Program-made: the position numbers and the translations under genes | The notes under the pieces: model-generated | What the model saw: only the letters and a program-made list of their open reading frames with translations | Database searches by the model: none | What the model was told of the DNA's origin: nothing | In this document: positions 1-9,152 of the stretch, piece by piece | How the letters are laid out: every line of letters begins with the position of its first letter | Numbering within the stretch: position 1 is the stretch's first letter | From: Megasphaera paucivorans | Lineage (GTDB): Bacteria; Bacillota; Negativicutes; Veillonellales; Megasphaeraceae | DNA: 38,101 nt | Assembly (NCBI RefSeq): GCF_900103535.1 | Contig: NZ_FNHQ01000025.1 | Coordinates: forward strand, 1-38,101 | Direction of reading: 5' to 3'

Positions 1-905
1 ACATCGGCTACGGTACGCTGTTTTGTCCATTCTTCGACGATCACTTTCAATTCTTCATGATGTTCGACCCGGTCCGGTGTATCTTTATAGATATCCAGTG
101 TTTCGATATCTTCATGGCCCGTGGCCTTGCAAAACAGTCCCCAGAGCTTATTGTTGCCGACTCCGATGACACAGCTGCCGTCGCAGCAGACAAAGGAATC
201 ATAGGGATAAGTCGATTCATACCGGTTCCCGATCATTTTCGGGATGCGCCCTTCTGTCAGATAGATCATGCTGATATTAGCCATGGTTGCCACCGCCGCA
301 TCGATCAGGGCAATGTCGACCTTTTGTCCCTGCCCGGTTACGCTGCGCCCTTGAATAGCTCCCAGAATACCGATGGTCAGCCACAGTCCGCCCAGAACGT
401 CGCCTAATGGGGTACCGGTTCTTGTCGGTCCCGTCTGCGGCCAGCCGGTAGTACTCATGATGCCGCTCATGGCCTGTGCGATGATATCATATCCCGGACG
501 CCGGCTGTATCGGCCGACATGGCCGAAACCGGATACGCTGCCATATATGATGCGGGGATTCGTCTGTTTCAGCACGTCATATCCCAGCCCTAATTTTTCC
601 ATGGTACCGGGCCGATAATTTTCCATAACGACATCCGCTTTTTTTACCATTTCCAGGAAGATCTGCTTGCCTTCCGGTGCTTTAAGGTTTAAGGTAACCC
701 CTTTTTTATTGCGGTTATTGGTAATATAATAGATACTTTCTTCATTCTGGAACGGTCCCATATGTCTGGCATCGTCTCCCTTGACGGGCTGTTCGATCTT
801 GATTACATGAGCCCCCATATCCGCCAAAATCTGGCCGCTGAACGGTCCGGCCAGTACTCTTGTCAAATCCAATACTACAATACCCTCTAAACTGCCTTTA
901 CTCAT
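1..905 (-). CDS. CaiB/BaiF family CoA transferase (3' end cut by window edge)
   Basis: The reverse strand encodes 301 residues from ATG at 905 and runs off the window, so the C-terminal part is missing. The N-terminus LEGIVVLDLTRVLAGPFSGQ, then GAHVIKIEQP, NKKGVTLNL and ENYRPG, is typical of family III CoA transferases, which move CoA between carboxylic acids through an aspartyl-CoA thioester. The catalytic Asp is at residue 169 in PLGDVLGG, the same position as in formyl-CoA transferase. The glycine-rich loop that marks formyl-CoA transferase near residue 258 is absent: that region reads IGVGNNKLW. The acid substrate therefore cannot be named. A good ribosome site (AAAGGTGA) precedes the ATG. 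GC is near 50 percent, against roughly one third in neighbouring genes, which suggests different ancestry or acquisition. Confidence 0.9.
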   Translation of the reverse strand, partial: MSKGSLEGIVVLDLTRVLAGPFSGQILADMGAHVIKIEQPVKGDDARHMGPFQNEESIYYITNNRNKKGVTLNLKAPEGKQIFLEMVKKADVVMENYRPGTMEKLGLGYDVLKQTNPRIIYGSVSGFGHVGRYSRRPGYDIIAQAMSGIMSTTGWPQTGPTRTGTPLGDVLGGLWLTIGILGAIQGRSVTGQGQKVDIALIDAAVATMANISMIYLTEGRIPKMIGNRYESTYPYDSFVCCDGSCVIGVGNNKLWGLFCKATGHEDIETLDIYKDTPDRVEHHEELKVIVEEWTKQRTVAD

Positions 906-1354
906 TCTTTCACCTTTCCCTTTCTGAAATACCTGTCTTGTGCATCCGGGCACATGGCCTGAATGCATTCCCTTTGAACATAAGATATTATATTTCAAGA
1001 TAGGGGAATAAAGCAAATAACATAGTATTTTTACATAGTATTCTTTTGTATTTATTTGTTTATTATTGTATTTTATATGATATCTATGTATTATTGACCA
1101 TTATAACAATAATCTGTAATTTTTCTTTTAAAAATATAAATTTTTCAATAAATATGTCGTATATTGTTCATTTATGTATTCACATCATTGCATAGTTTAA
1201 TACACTTTATCTTTTTTACAAAAATATTTTTAGGAATAAAATACTTTCTAAAAAAACAAATAAAAGTTGTTTTATATACTAAAAAAACATAAATAAAAAA
1301 AACAGCTAAAAAAATATTTATTGTATATGAACAAAAATAGTAATCCTATCGTCT
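906..1354. other. AT-rich intergenic gap, no gene seen
   Basis: This 449-bp stretch lies upstream of the CoA transferase gene and downstream of the L,D-transpeptidase gene, both read leftward. It is extremely AT-rich with many A and T runs. I see no ORF with a ribosome site, no tRNA and no strong GC-containing terminator hairpin. Poly-T tracts at about 1285-1320, read leftward, could end transcription of the L,D-transpeptidase gene, but the pairing is weak. Confidence 0.5.
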
Positions 1355-2467
1355 CTATTTATAGGTAATTTTTAACATTTTCCCCGTCGATATAGGTTTT
1401 ATATTGTTTTTCTTGTCTGTTACCGTCTGCTGTGTAGACGATATCGGTTCCGATTGTACCGTATTTAATTCATATATTAATTGGTCTGTAAGAATTCCAT
1501 GTAAATGAAATAATGTATCTGCATCAGATCCATGAAAATACAACACATTGTTTTTCACAATTCCCTTCACTTCTCCATATGGACTTATCAAGATACCTTT
1601 TTCAGCATTCCAAATTAAATCAGATTTCACGGCAGCTGCCACAGCTACCGCCGGCAAATACACACTATCATCTTTTCCAACTGCTTTTAAGTTTATACGC
1701 TTACCATTTACTATTAATGTATATGCCTTAGCAATAAACGTAGGCTGCCCATCCGAGTTATTGATTTTTTCAGATATATTCTCATTGCTTTCAAAATTAT
1801 CAACACCATAGCCGGCTAAAGCCTTTCTAACAGTATATATATCCAAGGGTTGTCTTTTGTATCCATCTGGATAAATATAATAAGAAATAGTATGATCTAC
1901 ATTACGATCAATGACAATTCGATCATAATAAATTTCAACCGGCGTACCCAACGGAATTACATTATACAAATTTTCCACATCTTTTTCATACATCCGTATA
2001 CATCCATTAGAAACATAACCCCCAATAGACTCCGGCTTATTAGTACCATGAATACCATAGTTCCCGAAAAGTCCAATCCATCGATATCCTAATGGATTTT
2101 CTTCTCCTGATTCAATACGAAAATTGGTGTTATCTGGATCGATCCACTCGGGATTTATTTCTTTATCTGTAACTTTATAATATCCAATCGGGGTGGGAGT
2201 TGAAATTTTTCCAACTCCTACAGGATATATGTGTACTTTGACATTTCCCTCATATACTGTCAATAATCGACTGGCTAAGTTAAGTGTAACTTTCATCCCT
2301 TGAACTTGCGAATCCGGCAACAATGAGGCTGCCACGGAGATTTCATTCATCATTAGAGCTGATGGTTTATTTTCTTTTGATGGAGATACCGACAGTGTAT
2401 TAGCCGCAAACATCAGTCCGGTCATCCATATAGTTGAAAAAATGCTTATAACTACTATCTTTAACAT
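1355..2467 (-). CDS. Secreted L,D-transpeptidase (YkuD domain) with C-terminal stalk-like domain
   Basis: This 370-residue protein has an N-terminal signal sequence or membrane anchor (hydrophobic residues 4-21) and acts outside the membrane. The YkuD catalytic domain spans about residues 58-180. The catalytic pair is visible as H140 in YGIHGTN and C156 in SNGCIRM, the conserved motif of peptidoglycan 3-3 cross-linking or lipoprotein-linking L,D-transpeptidases. Residues about 240-340 resemble the copper-amine-oxidase N-terminal-like (stalk) domain common in secreted Bacillota proteins (LIVNGKRINLKA, VYLPAVAVAAAV). That part probably binds the cell wall and is unlikely to be enzymatic. The gene is divergent from the GntR regulator at 2661. 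An extended -10 element lies upstream at 2527-2535. The exact donor/acceptor peptides cannot be told from sequence. Confidence 0.87.
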   Translation of the reverse strand: MLKIVVISIFSTIWMTGLMFAANTLSVSPSKENKPSALMMNEISVAASLLPDSQVQGMKVTLNLASRLLTVYEGNVKVHIYPVGVGKISTPTPIGYYKVTDKEINPEWIDPDNTNFRIESGEENPLGYRWIGLFGNYGIHGTNKPESIGGYVSNGCIRMYEKDVENLYNVIPLGTPVEIYYDRIVIDRNVDHTISYYIYPDGYKRQPLDIYTVRKALAGYGVDNFESNENISEKINNSDGQPTFIAKAYTLIVNGKRINLKAVGKDDSVYLPAVAVAAAVKSDLIWNAEKGILISPYGEVKGIVKNNVLYFHGSDADTLFHLHGILTDQLIYELNTVQSEPISSTQQTVTDKKNNIKPISTGKMLKITYK

Positions 2468-2526
2468 AAAATATCCTCATTTCTGTTTATATTGATCAAT
2501 ATTCATACATATAAGTGTCAAAAAAT

Positions 2527-2535
2527 ATTATATCA
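2527..2535 (-). promoter_or_regulatory. Extended -10 promoter of the L,D-transpeptidase gene
   Basis: Read leftward, TGATATAAT is an extended -10 hexamer (TGn-TATAAT) about 60 bp before the start codon at 2467. The -35 region is poor, as is usual for extended -10 promoters. Confidence 0.5.
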
Positions 2536-2563
2536 TACGTATATTCCTTTTATCTATAATGTG

Positions 2564-2591
2564 TTGAATTTTCCATTTTCTCTTCTATTAT
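2564..2591 (+). promoter_or_regulatory. Candidate promoter of the GntR regulator
   Basis: TTGAAT (2564-2569), a 16-bp spacer and TATTAT (2586-2591) lie 70 bp before the regulator start. The region is AT-rich, so a chance match is possible. Confidence 0.35.
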
Positions 2592-2660
2592 CAATTAATT
2601 AGCGCTATACTGTAATAAAGTAAATTGCCGTAAAAAATAAGAACAAAGGAATCTTTACCT

Positions 2661-3335
2661 ATGAAAAATCATAAAAAACTTTCCGAAAATGTAATTGAAA
2701 ATATTCTTGCCATGATTACCGTTGATAAACGTTTTGCCATAGGTGATCAATTGCCCAATGAGTTAGAGTTAGCTCGGGAATTAAATGTAAGCCGTACAAC
2801 ACTACGAGAAGCTATTCGAGTTCTTATTGCTTATGGCGTTCTCGAAGTGCGTCGCGGATGCGGAACCTTTGTCACTAGTGATGCTGCAGACTTAAGACGT
2901 AATCTAGAACCGCTCACAGGAATAAAAGGAAATAGTACGGATTTATTCGAAATGCGCCTTATTATTGAACCTGAAGCTGCATACTGGGCGGCATTACGCG
3001 GCACAGACGCCGAAATCAAACGGATTGAAGAATTACAAAATATTATTGAAGAAAACCAAAAAAAGCATCATATCCATTTCAAAGATGAATATTTATTCCA
3101 TCAAACAATTGCGCAAGCTTCCCATAATGAATATATGAAGGAAATTATTCCAATTCTTTATCAAGGAGTTTTAAAAGGATTCAACCTTTTATTTAAGGAT
3201 AGAAATGTTATTCCCAAAAATAATCAATACCATCGTTTAATCATTGAATTTTTAAAACTCCGTAATGCCGAAGGTGCTCGAAACGCAATGAAATTACACA
3301 TGCTTCATACAATTGAATGGTATAATCAAAAATAA
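2661..3335 (+). CDS. GntR-family transcriptional regulator, FadR subfamily
   Basis: This 224-residue DNA-binding regulator has a winged helix at residues about 5-75 (ELARELNVSRTTLREAIRVL, then GVLEVRRGCGTFV). An all-helical FCD ligand-binding domain occupies about 95-220. Candidate metal or acid ligands are in DEYLFHQTIAQASHN and in the late histidines of YHRLIIEFL and KLHMLHTIEW. FadR-type FCD regulators usually sense small organic acids. AAAGGA sits 8-9 bases before the ATG. The neighbouring convergent OFA transporter and nearby CoA transferase are possible targets, but no operator is recognisable, so this is inference. The gene shares a bidirectional terminator at 3472-3508 with the transporter gene. 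It is one of the few genes left of oriC that opposes replication-linked orientation. Confidence 0.88.
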   Translation: MKNHKKLSENVIENILAMITVDKRFAIGDQLPNELELARELNVSRTTLREAIRVLIAYGVLEVRRGCGTFVTSDAADLRRNLEPLTGIKGNSTDLFEMRLIIEPEAAYWAALRGTDAEIKRIEELQNIIEENQKKHHIHFKDEYLFHQTIAQASHNEYMKEIIPILYQGVLKGFNLLFKDRNVIPKNNQYHRLIIEFLKLRNAEGARNAMKLHMLHTIEWYNQK

Positions 3336-3471
3336 CAATGTTATAGAATAAAATACTCTGTATTTTTATATAGTTGTATGATGTCTCATTGACAATAAAT
3401 GACTATCGCTCTATAATAAAGCTGTCAGATGACATATTTAGTCCATTTACAATTGTCAAAAACCATCACAA

Positions 3472-3508
3472 CAAAAAGCAAACGAATTGTAAATTCGTTT
3501 GCTTTTTG
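3472..3508. terminator. Bidirectional intrinsic terminator between GntR and MFS genes
   Basis: A perfect 17-bp inverted repeat (3472-3488 and 3492-3508) with a GTA loop has five A at one side and five T at the other. It can stop transcription from both convergent genes. Confidence 0.85.
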
Positions 3509-3533
3509 TCGTATTAAATATTTTCATAATATC

Positions 3534-4820
3534 TCAATGATTAGTATATGACGGAACTTCATTTTGTTTTACTCGTTCTTCTGTTTCGGCAAGACCATGG
3601 CGAGTTTTCATCTTAAGAAAAATCATAATTAACAAGGCTACCACAAAACACCCCGAAAAAAACTGAAGTGTAACCGCATAACTATTAGTTGTTTCCTTAA
3701 TAAAGGATAAAAGCAGAGGACCAGCAACTCCCGCAGCTCCCCATGCAGTAAGAATACGTCCATGAATTGCACTTAGCTCTTTGGTTCCAAAAAGATCACT
3801 AAGATATGCCGGCATACAAGAAAATCCACCACCATAACAAGTAATAATAAGAAGTACTACTATTTGAAAACTAAACGAACTTGTAATAGATGCCAGTTTA
3901 AAAAACGCTAATATTTCAATAGCAAAAAATAATATATACGTATTAGAGCGGCCAATATAATCAGAAACTGTCGCCCACGCAATACGCCCAGCTCCATTCA
4001 TAAATCCAATAATGCCAACCATAGATGCGGCCATCATAGGGGACATATGAACAACTTCCTGTGCCATAGGAGAGGCCACTGCCAAAAGTGCAATCCCGCA
4101 AGTAATATTTGTAAAAAATAACCACCAAATCGTATATAGCTGCCATTTTTTCATAGCTTGCTTTACTGTAAACTGAGGCATTGCATCCGCATATTGAACT
4201 ATATTTTTTTCACTAGCTTCTTTGAGTAGTGTATCCGTTGTCGGAACTTCACCTAGCTTAGGTGGGGCCAAATACAAAGACGAAGCGGTCATAATACTCA
4301 TGTATACAATACCAAGAATAATAAAATTTGTAACAAGACCAAAATGTTGCACTAAAATTTGCATCGCCGGTCCAGCAATCATACTGGCAAACCCAAATCC
4401 CATAATTGCAAGTCCTGTAGCAAATCCTCGATTATCAGGAAACCATTTTACCAGTGTCGATACCGGTGTGATATATCCGGTTCCAAGACCAATCCCACCA
4501 ATAATGCCATAAGAAAGATACATAAGAAATAAATTGTGAAAATACAAAGCAGCTGCAGTGCCAAACATGCCGGTACAAAAGAAACCCATTGACATAAGTC
4601 CTGACTTTTTAGGGCCTATTTTTTGCACAAAGCTTCCTAAAAATCCTGCTGATAACCCTAAAAATAAAATAGCTAAAGAAAATGTCCACGTCGTTTCTTT
4701 TAATGTAAAACCCATTGTTTCCATAATAGGTTTAGTTAATACACTCCACGCATATACACTGCCAATGCAAATATGAATACCCATAGCAGATAACGCAATT
4801 AACCAGCGATTTTTTTTCAT
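3534..4820 (-). CDS. MFS transporter, oxalate/formate antiporter (OFA) family
   Basis: This 428-residue inner-membrane protein has about 12 hydrophobic segments and a central cytoplasmic loop near residues 190-225. The N-terminus with IHICIGSVYAWSVLTKPI and the segment GIIGGIGLGTGYITPVSTLVKWFPDNRG are characteristic of the OFA family (OxlT, YhjX). These proteins exchange or cotransport small mono- and dicarboxylates such as oxalate, formate, pyruvate or lactate. The start follows AGGGAGAG with good spacing. The gene is transcribed alone, from a consensus promoter at 4995-5022 through a ZTP-type riboswitch leader ending in a terminator. Regulation by ZTP points to a one-carbon substrate such as formate, but this is inference. 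An upstream-acting GntR regulator gene converges with it. Confidence 0.85.
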   Translation of the reverse strand: MKKNRWLIALSAMGIHICIGSVYAWSVLTKPIMETMGFTLKETTWTFSLAILFLGLSAGFLGSFVQKIGPKKSGLMSMGFFCTGMFGTAAALYFHNLFLMYLSYGIIGGIGLGTGYITPVSTLVKWFPDNRGFATGLAIMGFGFASMIAGPAMQILVQHFGLVTNFIILGIVYMSIMTASSLYLAPPKLGEVPTTDTLLKEASEKNIVQYADAMPQFTVKQAMKKWQLYTIWWLFFTNITCGIALLAVASPMAQEVVHMSPMMAASMVGIIGFMNGAGRIAWATVSDYIGRSNTYILFFAIEILAFFKLASITSSFSFQIVVLLIITCYGGGFSCMPAYLSDLFGTKELSAIHGRILTAWGAAGVAGPLLLSFIKETTNSYAVTLQFFSGCFVVALLIMIFLKMKTRHGLAETEERVKQNEVPSYTNH

Positions 4821-4861
4821 ATGTATATCTCTCCCTATAACTATAAAGGCGAGCCGACACG

Positions 4862-4917
4862 AAAAAAAACCGGCCGACTGGCCAAAGCATATTTATACTT
4901 TGCCCAGACGGTCGGCG
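4862..4917 (-). terminator. Riboswitch expression-platform terminator
   Basis: Read leftward, a long hairpin pairs GCCGA with TCGGC, CTGG with CCAG and CAAAG with CTTTG, and ends in eight U. Its left arm contains the conserved 3' strand of the aptamer. Folding of the aptamer and of the terminator are therefore mutually exclusive, predicting an ON switch. Confidence 0.8.
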
Positions 4918-4974
4918 CTTCTACACAATACAGTCCACGTGGTTTTTCCACTTAATTCCGTCAGTTCTGTACTG
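4902..4974 (-). ncRNA. ZTP (pfl) riboswitch aptamer in the leader of the OFA transporter
   Basis: The RNA read leftward shows P1 (CAGUACAG at 4974-4967 with CUGUAUUG at 4933-4926), a P2 hairpin GUGG-AAAAA-CCAC followed by GUGGA, and the 3' conserved block GCCGACCGUCUGGGC. These match the pfl/ZTP riboswitch architecture, which senses the purine intermediates ZTP/ZMP when 10-formyl-tetrahydrofolate is short. The pseudoknot GACGG (4962-4958) with CCGUC (4911-4907) is preserved by a paired change relative to the usual GGCGG/CCGCC. That compensatory change supports a real fold. The match is from memory of the consensus, not from a covariance search. Confidence 0.8.
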
Positions 4975-4994
4975 ATATATTCTAATGTAGTTAG

Positions 4995-5022
4995 ATTATA
5001 TCACAATGTAAATTTATGTCAA
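4995..5022 (-). promoter_or_regulatory. Consensus promoter driving the ZTP riboswitch and transporter
   Basis: Read leftward: TTGACA (5022-5017), 16-bp spacer, TATAAT (5000-4995). Both hexamers are perfect. The predicted transcript starts about 14 nt before P1 of the riboswitch. Confidence 0.85.
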
Positions 5023-5104
5023 TTAGTTATCCCCACATTTTTACACAAATAACATAACTCATCATTGCCATTTTATAAGATATTCATTAGAATCTGTTTT
5101 TATA

Positions 5105-5818
5105 TTATAATGGATTTTTTGCTGCAATTTTTGGCTTACGAGGATATTTTTTCGGACTTGTCCGATCCTTCTTTATATATAATGCCGCTCGTTTATCTTC
5201 AATCCCAATCAGATGCACCGGACGAATTTCAGCAACAGTTCCGCCTAAAATTGAAATAGCAGATGAAGCTTCTGTAAGTTCTTCTTCATATTGTGCCCCT
5301 TTTAGTGCTGCAAATACTCCACCTATTCGAACATAAGGCAATGCCCATTCCGTCAATATATTCAACCGGGCAACCGCACGGCTGGTAACAACATCGAATT
5401 GTTCCCTGTATTCCGCCCGATGCGCCTCATCTTCTGCGCGCCCATGAATAAAAGCAGCATTAGAAATACCAATCTTCGAAACAACCGTTTTAAGAAAAAT
5501 TAATCTTTTTTGTAAAGAATCAAAAAAAGTAACATGCAAATCCGGCCGTAAAATAGCCAGCGGAATACCGGGAAATCCAGCACCCGTTCCTAAATCCAAA
5601 ACAGCCGCTCCTTTAGGAAAATATGTTTTATCATAGCATGATAAACTATCCGCCATATGTTTAACCGCAATTTCTTTCGGCTCAGTGATTGCCGTTAAAT
5701 TCATAACTTTATTTGTTTCTATTAATAATGTAGTAAATACATAAATTTGTTCATATTGTCGATCTGTTAATAAAATATTAAATGGATCGAGTGCCGCTTT
5801 AAGGTCACGGTCAAACAT
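5105..5818 (-). CDS. rsmG: 16S rRNA (guanine-N7)-methyltransferase RsmG
   Basis: This 237-residue cytoplasmic enzyme methylates N7 of a guanine in the 530 loop of 16S rRNA (G527 in E. coli numbering) using S-adenosylmethionine. The SAM-binding motif VLDLGTGAGFPGIPLAIL lies at about residues 73-90, and NKVMNLTAI near 36-44 is typical of the family. A longer reading frame extends upstream to 5935, but that part overlaps mnmG. The ATG at 5818 follows GGGAGGAAAAATAG and starts one base after the mnmG stop, so I use it. The gene is last in the leftward rpmH-to-rsmG series. The basic tail (KKYPRKPKIAAK) probably helps RNA contact. Confidence 0.93.
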   Translation of the reverse strand: MFDRDLKAALDPFNILLTDRQYEQIYVFTTLLIETNKVMNLTAITEPKEIAVKHMADSLSCYDKTYFPKGAAVLDLGTGAGFPGIPLAILRPDLHVTFFDSLQKRLIFLKTVVSKIGISNAAFIHGRAEDEAHRAEYREQFDVVTSRAVARLNILTEWALPYVRIGGVFAALKGAQYEEELTEASSAISILGGTVAEIRPVHLIGIEDKRAALYIKKDRTSPKKYPRKPKIAAKNPL

Positions 5819-5819
5819 A

Positions 5820-7694
5820 CTATTTTTCCTCCCGCTGTCGTTGTTCCAACACAATAAGAAGTGCCGTAATATCTGCTGGTGATACACCGGAAATGCGGCT
5901 AGCTTGTCCCAAAGAGTGTGGCCGGATTTGATCAAGCTTTTGCCGAGCTTCTCCTGACAAAGTATCGATATCAGCGTATATTATATTTTTCGGCATAAGC
6001 TTGCGTTCTAATCTATTCATCTTTTCTACCTGCTCTTGCTGTCTTTGAATATAGCCTTCATATTTTATCATAATTTCTATCTCTTCACGTACATCATCAT
6101 CCAGTTTCTCTAAAGGAAATTGCGTCCTCAGCATTTCATAATCTAAATCCGTCCGACGTAATAAATCATATGCTCGAAGTCCCGTACGAATAGGAGCAGT
6201 CCCCATATTTTTTAATTTTTTCTGATTTTCTTCAGTGGGTGTGATTGAAATAGCCTTCAATTTTTCAATCGCATTTTCTATATCATTTTTTTTCTTTAAA
6301 AATACAGTATACCGTTCTTGTGTCACTAAACCCAACTGATATCCTTTTTCTGTTAAACGCAAATCTGCGTTATCCTGTCTCAGTATCAATCTATATTCTG
6401 ACCGACTCGTCATAATACGATACGGTTCATTGGTTCCTTTTGTAACTAAATCATCAATAAGTACTCCCATATAGGCTTCTGCGCGGGTTAATATAAATGG
6501 TTCTTTTTTTTGTACCTTGAGAGCCGCATTAATTCCGGCAATCAATCCCTGCGCCGCAGCTTCTTCATAGCCGCTTGTTCCATTAGATTGTCCTGCAGAA
6601 AATAATCCACTGATTTTTTTTGTTTCCAAAGATAATGTCAGTTGTGTGGGATCAAGACAATCATATTCAATAGCGTATCCTGGCCGCATAATTTTAACAT
6701 CTTCCAGTCCAGGAATAGTTCTTAAAAAATCATATTGTACGTCCGTAGGAAGACTCGTACTCATTCCCTGCACATACATTTCTTCCGTCATTTCTCCTTC
6801 TGGTTCAATAAACAGCTGATGCCTCTTTTTATCGGCAAAACGAACAATTTTCGATTCAATAGACGGACAATATCGTGGTCCAATTCCCTGAATAAGACCA
6901 TTACACATAGGAGCTCTATCAAGGTTATTTCTTATAATACGATGCGTTTCCTCATTTGTAAACGTCAACCAGCAAGATTGTTTATTGCATTCCGTTCGCT
7001 GAGAAAGAAATGAAAACGCATGCCCTTTTACATCTCCTTTCTGTTCACTCATTTCACTAAACCGCAATGTACGCCGATCAACACGTGCCGGCGTTCCTGT
7101 TTTAAAACGCATTAATTGAATTCCATTTTTAAGCAAAGATTCCGATAAATCTTCTGCTGAACGCTGTCCTATGGGACCACCTGAATAGGCACAATCTCCA
7201 ATAATAATTTTCCCTTTAAGATAGGTTCCAGTTGCTAAAATAACACACTTGGCCTGATATATCTCACCTAATTCTGTTTCTATACCCTTAATTTTACCGC
7301 TTTCCACAAGCAGCTTAGTCACCATAATCTGCTTAACATCAAGATTTATTTGATTTTCCAGCGTTTTTGTCATTGTCGATTGATATAGTTTTTTATCAGA
7401 TTGCGCCCGCAATGAATAAACTGCCGGACCTTTTCCGGTATTAAGCATACGCATTTGTAAACAAGTTTTATCTGTATTGATTGCCATTTCACCGCCCAAC
7501 GCATCTATTTCTCTGACAAGGTGACTCTTGCCCGGTCCGCCGACAGCCGGATTACAAGGCATAAGCGCAATATTATCTAAATTCAATGTTGCCATTAATG
7601 TTTTTACACCCAGCCGTGCACTAGCAAGTGCGGCTTCACAGCCAGCATGACCCGCGCCAACAATAATGACATCATACGTGTCTACAACAAACAT
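5820..7694 (-). CDS. mnmG: tRNA uridine-5-carboxymethylaminomethyl modification enzyme MnmG (GidA)
   Basis: The protein has 624 residues, the family's usual length. With MnmE it forms the FAD- and folate-dependent complex that installs the cmnm5 (or nm5) group on wobble U34 of certain tRNAs. The FAD-binding GAGHAG is at residues 13-18 in a Rossmann strand. Family signatures follow: [20 protein letters not shown], then [14 protein letters not shown], and the late [14 protein letters not shown]. The C-terminal helical domain ends in [17 protein letters not shown]. The gene directly follows mnmE (17-bp gap), consistent with cotranscription of both subunits, and is followed by rsmG after one base. 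Confidence 0.96.
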   Translation of the reverse strand: MFVVDTYDVIIVGAGHAGCEAALASARLGVKTLMATLNLDNIALMPCNPAVGGPGKSHLVREIDALGGEMAINTDKTCLQMRMLNTGKGPAVYSLRAQSDKKLYQSTMTKTLENQINLDVKQIMVTKLLVESGKIKGIETELGEIYQAKCVILATGTYLKGKIIIGDCAYSGGPIGQRSAEDLSESLLKNGIQLMRFKTGTPARVDRRTLRFSEMSEQKGDVKGHAFSFLSQRTECNKQSCWLTFTNEETHRIIRNNLDRAPMCNGLIQGIGPRYCPSIESKIVRFADKKRHQLFIEPEGEMTEEMYVQGMSTSLPTDVQYDFLRTIPGLEDVKIMRPGYAIEYDCLDPTQLTLSLETKKISGLFSAGQSNGTSGYEEAAAQGLIAGINAALKVQKKEPFILTRAEAYMGVLIDDLVTKGTNEPYRIMTSRSEYRLILRQDNADLRLTEKGYQLGLVTQERYTVFLKKKNDIENAIEKLKAISITPTEENQKKLKNMGTAPIRTGLRAYDLLRRTDLDYEMLRTQFPLEKLDDDVREEIEIMIKYEGYIQRQQEQVEKMNRLERKLMPKNIIYADIDTLSGEARQKLDQIRPHSLGQASRISGVSPADITALLIVLEQRQREEK

Positions 7695-7711
7695 AAAATC
7701 TCCATCCCCTT

Positions 7712-9091
7712 TTATTTTCCTAGACAGAATCTACTAAATATTTCCGACACAATATCATCATGTATTGTATCTCCCGTAATAGATCCGAGCAATTCCCATG
7801 CTTCACGAATATCAACAATTGCACAATCAACAGGCATGTTGTTTTGTATGGTATCTAAAGCACGATTTATTGCCTCCCCGCTGCGCCGTACAAGATCAAT
7901 ATGTCTGGTATTAGTTAACAGTGCACTTTTTCCCTCTATAATGCCTTTATCCAGCACTAAATCTATTATTTTATTCTGCAAGTCCTGTATTCCTGATCCA
8001 TTGACAGCCGATATGGTGATCATCGGATGCCCATATTCGGATAATACTTTTTTATTCACATGGACAGGTAAATCTTCTTTATTCATTACAATAATTGCAT
8101 TTTGATAACGAGACGCTTCCAATATGCCCACATCATCAGCCGTAAGTGAGCGAGACCCATCTACCATAACAATGACCATATCTGCTGTATTTAAATATTT
8201 TTTCGCCCTGCTGACACCAATTTGTTCTACTGTATCGGCCGTCTCACGGATCCCTGCCGTATCAATCAAGCAAATCGGTACGCCTTTTAGCGTAATCCAT
8301 ACTTCAATACTATCACGAGTTGTCCCTGGAATTTCGGTAACAATAGCTCGATCTTCCTGAACTAATTGATTAAGCAGACTCGATTTTCCAGCATTAGGGG
8401 TCCCCGTAATAGCTATCATGACTCCGTCTCTAATCATCTTTCCACTGCGTGACTCTTCAAGCAATATTTGCAATTTTTTCTGAATATTCTGTAAGGCTTC
8501 TGCAACATCAGGTACGGTAATATCTTCCAAGTCTTCTTCCGGATAATCTACCATAACTTCAAGCCGTGTGATAAGTTCTGTTAAATGAATACGCATTTTC
8601 TTTACTAATTCAGATAATTTTCCCTCTAATTGGCTTACCGCATTTGTAAGGCCCGCTTTGCTTTTTGCTTGGATAATATCCATAACGGCTTCGGCCTGTG
8701 CAAGATCAATTCTTCCATTGATAAACGCTCTCTCTGTAAATTCACCCGGATTAGCTAATCGAGCACCCTGACGCAGTATTAGTGCCAATATTTCTTCTAA
8801 TGACTGGTGTCCGCCATGGCATTGAATTTCCATAACATCTTCCGCAGTATACGATTTGGGTCCTTTCATCAATAATACCAATACTTCATCAATACTATAT
8901 CCATTTTCATCAATAATATGCCCATATTGAATTGAATGATCTCGGCGTTTTGCTAATGGTAAATTTGATTTACTCTGAAAAATTTTATCACCAACCGCAT
9001 ACGCATCCCGGCCGCTGATGCGTATAATGCCAATACCGCTTTCACCGATAGGAGTGGCAATTGCTGCAATTGTATCCACTGTATCGTACAT
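7712..9091 (-). CDS. mnmE: tRNA modification GTPase MnmE (TrmE)
   Basis: This 459-residue GTPase is the partner of MnmG in wobble-uridine modification. It has an N-terminal formyl-THF-binding domain (residues 1-118), a helical domain, and an inserted G domain. G1 is GTPNAGKSS at 230-238, followed by DTAG and NKED. The C-terminus FCLGK holds the family's conserved cysteine, needed for the modification. The frame stays open upstream to 9136, but the start at 9091 ([14 protein letters not shown]) matches the family N-terminus and follows GGAGG. The extra upstream residues would fall inside the terminator hairpin at 9115-9143. That hairpin lies between jag and mnmE, so mnmE depends on read-through or an unseen promoter. 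Confidence 0.95.
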   Translation of the reverse strand: MYDTVDTIAAIATPIGESGIGIIRISGRDAYAVGDKIFQSKSNLPLAKRRDHSIQYGHIIDENGYSIDEVLVLLMKGPKSYTAEDVMEIQCHGGHQSLEEILALILRQGARLANPGEFTERAFINGRIDLAQAEAVMDIIQAKSKAGLTNAVSQLEGKLSELVKKMRIHLTELITRLEVMVDYPEEDLEDITVPDVAEALQNIQKKLQILLEESRSGKMIRDGVMIAITGTPNAGKSSLLNQLVQEDRAIVTEIPGTTRDSIEVWITLKGVPICLIDTAGIRETADTVEQIGVSRAKKYLNTADMVIVMVDGSRSLTADDVGILEASRYQNAIIVMNKEDLPVHVNKKVLSEYGHPMITISAVNGSGIQDLQNKIIDLVLDKGIIEGKSALLTNTRHIDLVRRSGEAINRALDTIQNNMPVDCAIVDIREAWELLGSITGDTIHDDIVSEIFSRFCLGK

Positions 9092-9114
9092 AATTTTAAT
9101 TCCTCCATATGTCC

Positions 9115-9143
9115 AAAAAACCCGGCGCCTGCGCACCGGGTTT
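9115..9143 (-). terminator. Intrinsic terminator or attenuator between jag and mnmE
   Basis: AAACCCGG and CCGGGTTT flank a short inner CGC/GCG pair. Read leftward, the stem is followed by a run of six T. It lies 9 bp past the jag stop and only 24 bp before the mnmE start. Confidence 0.75.
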
Positions 9144-9152
9144 ATTAAACCA

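Noticed and set aside
57-618. Rightward ORFs across the CoA transferase gene
   Set aside because: The reverse strand encodes a well-conserved CaiB-type protein through the whole interval.
1513-2092. Rightward ORFs inside the L,D-transpeptidase gene
   Set aside because: They are antisense shadows with low-complexity translations and no ribosome sites.
2489-2502. ATATTGATCAATAT palindrome as a GntR operator
   Set aside because: A 14-bp dyad of A/T with one GATC can occur by chance here, and it does not resemble the FadR-type TGGT...ACCA pattern.
4862-4974. T-box, SAM or THF riboswitch as alternative for the transporter leader
   Set aside because: There is no specifier/T-box sequence and no SAM kink-turn, and the conserved blocks fit the ZTP class with a covarying pseudoknot.
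5028-5038. TTATCCCCACA near the ZTP promoter as a DnaA box
   Set aside because: It has two extra bases relative to the box and lies far from the origin.
5819-5935. Upstream extension of rsmG into mnmG (39 more residues)
   Set aside because: It overlaps the conserved mnmG C-terminus, has no family similarity, and the ATG at 5818 has a clear ribosome site.
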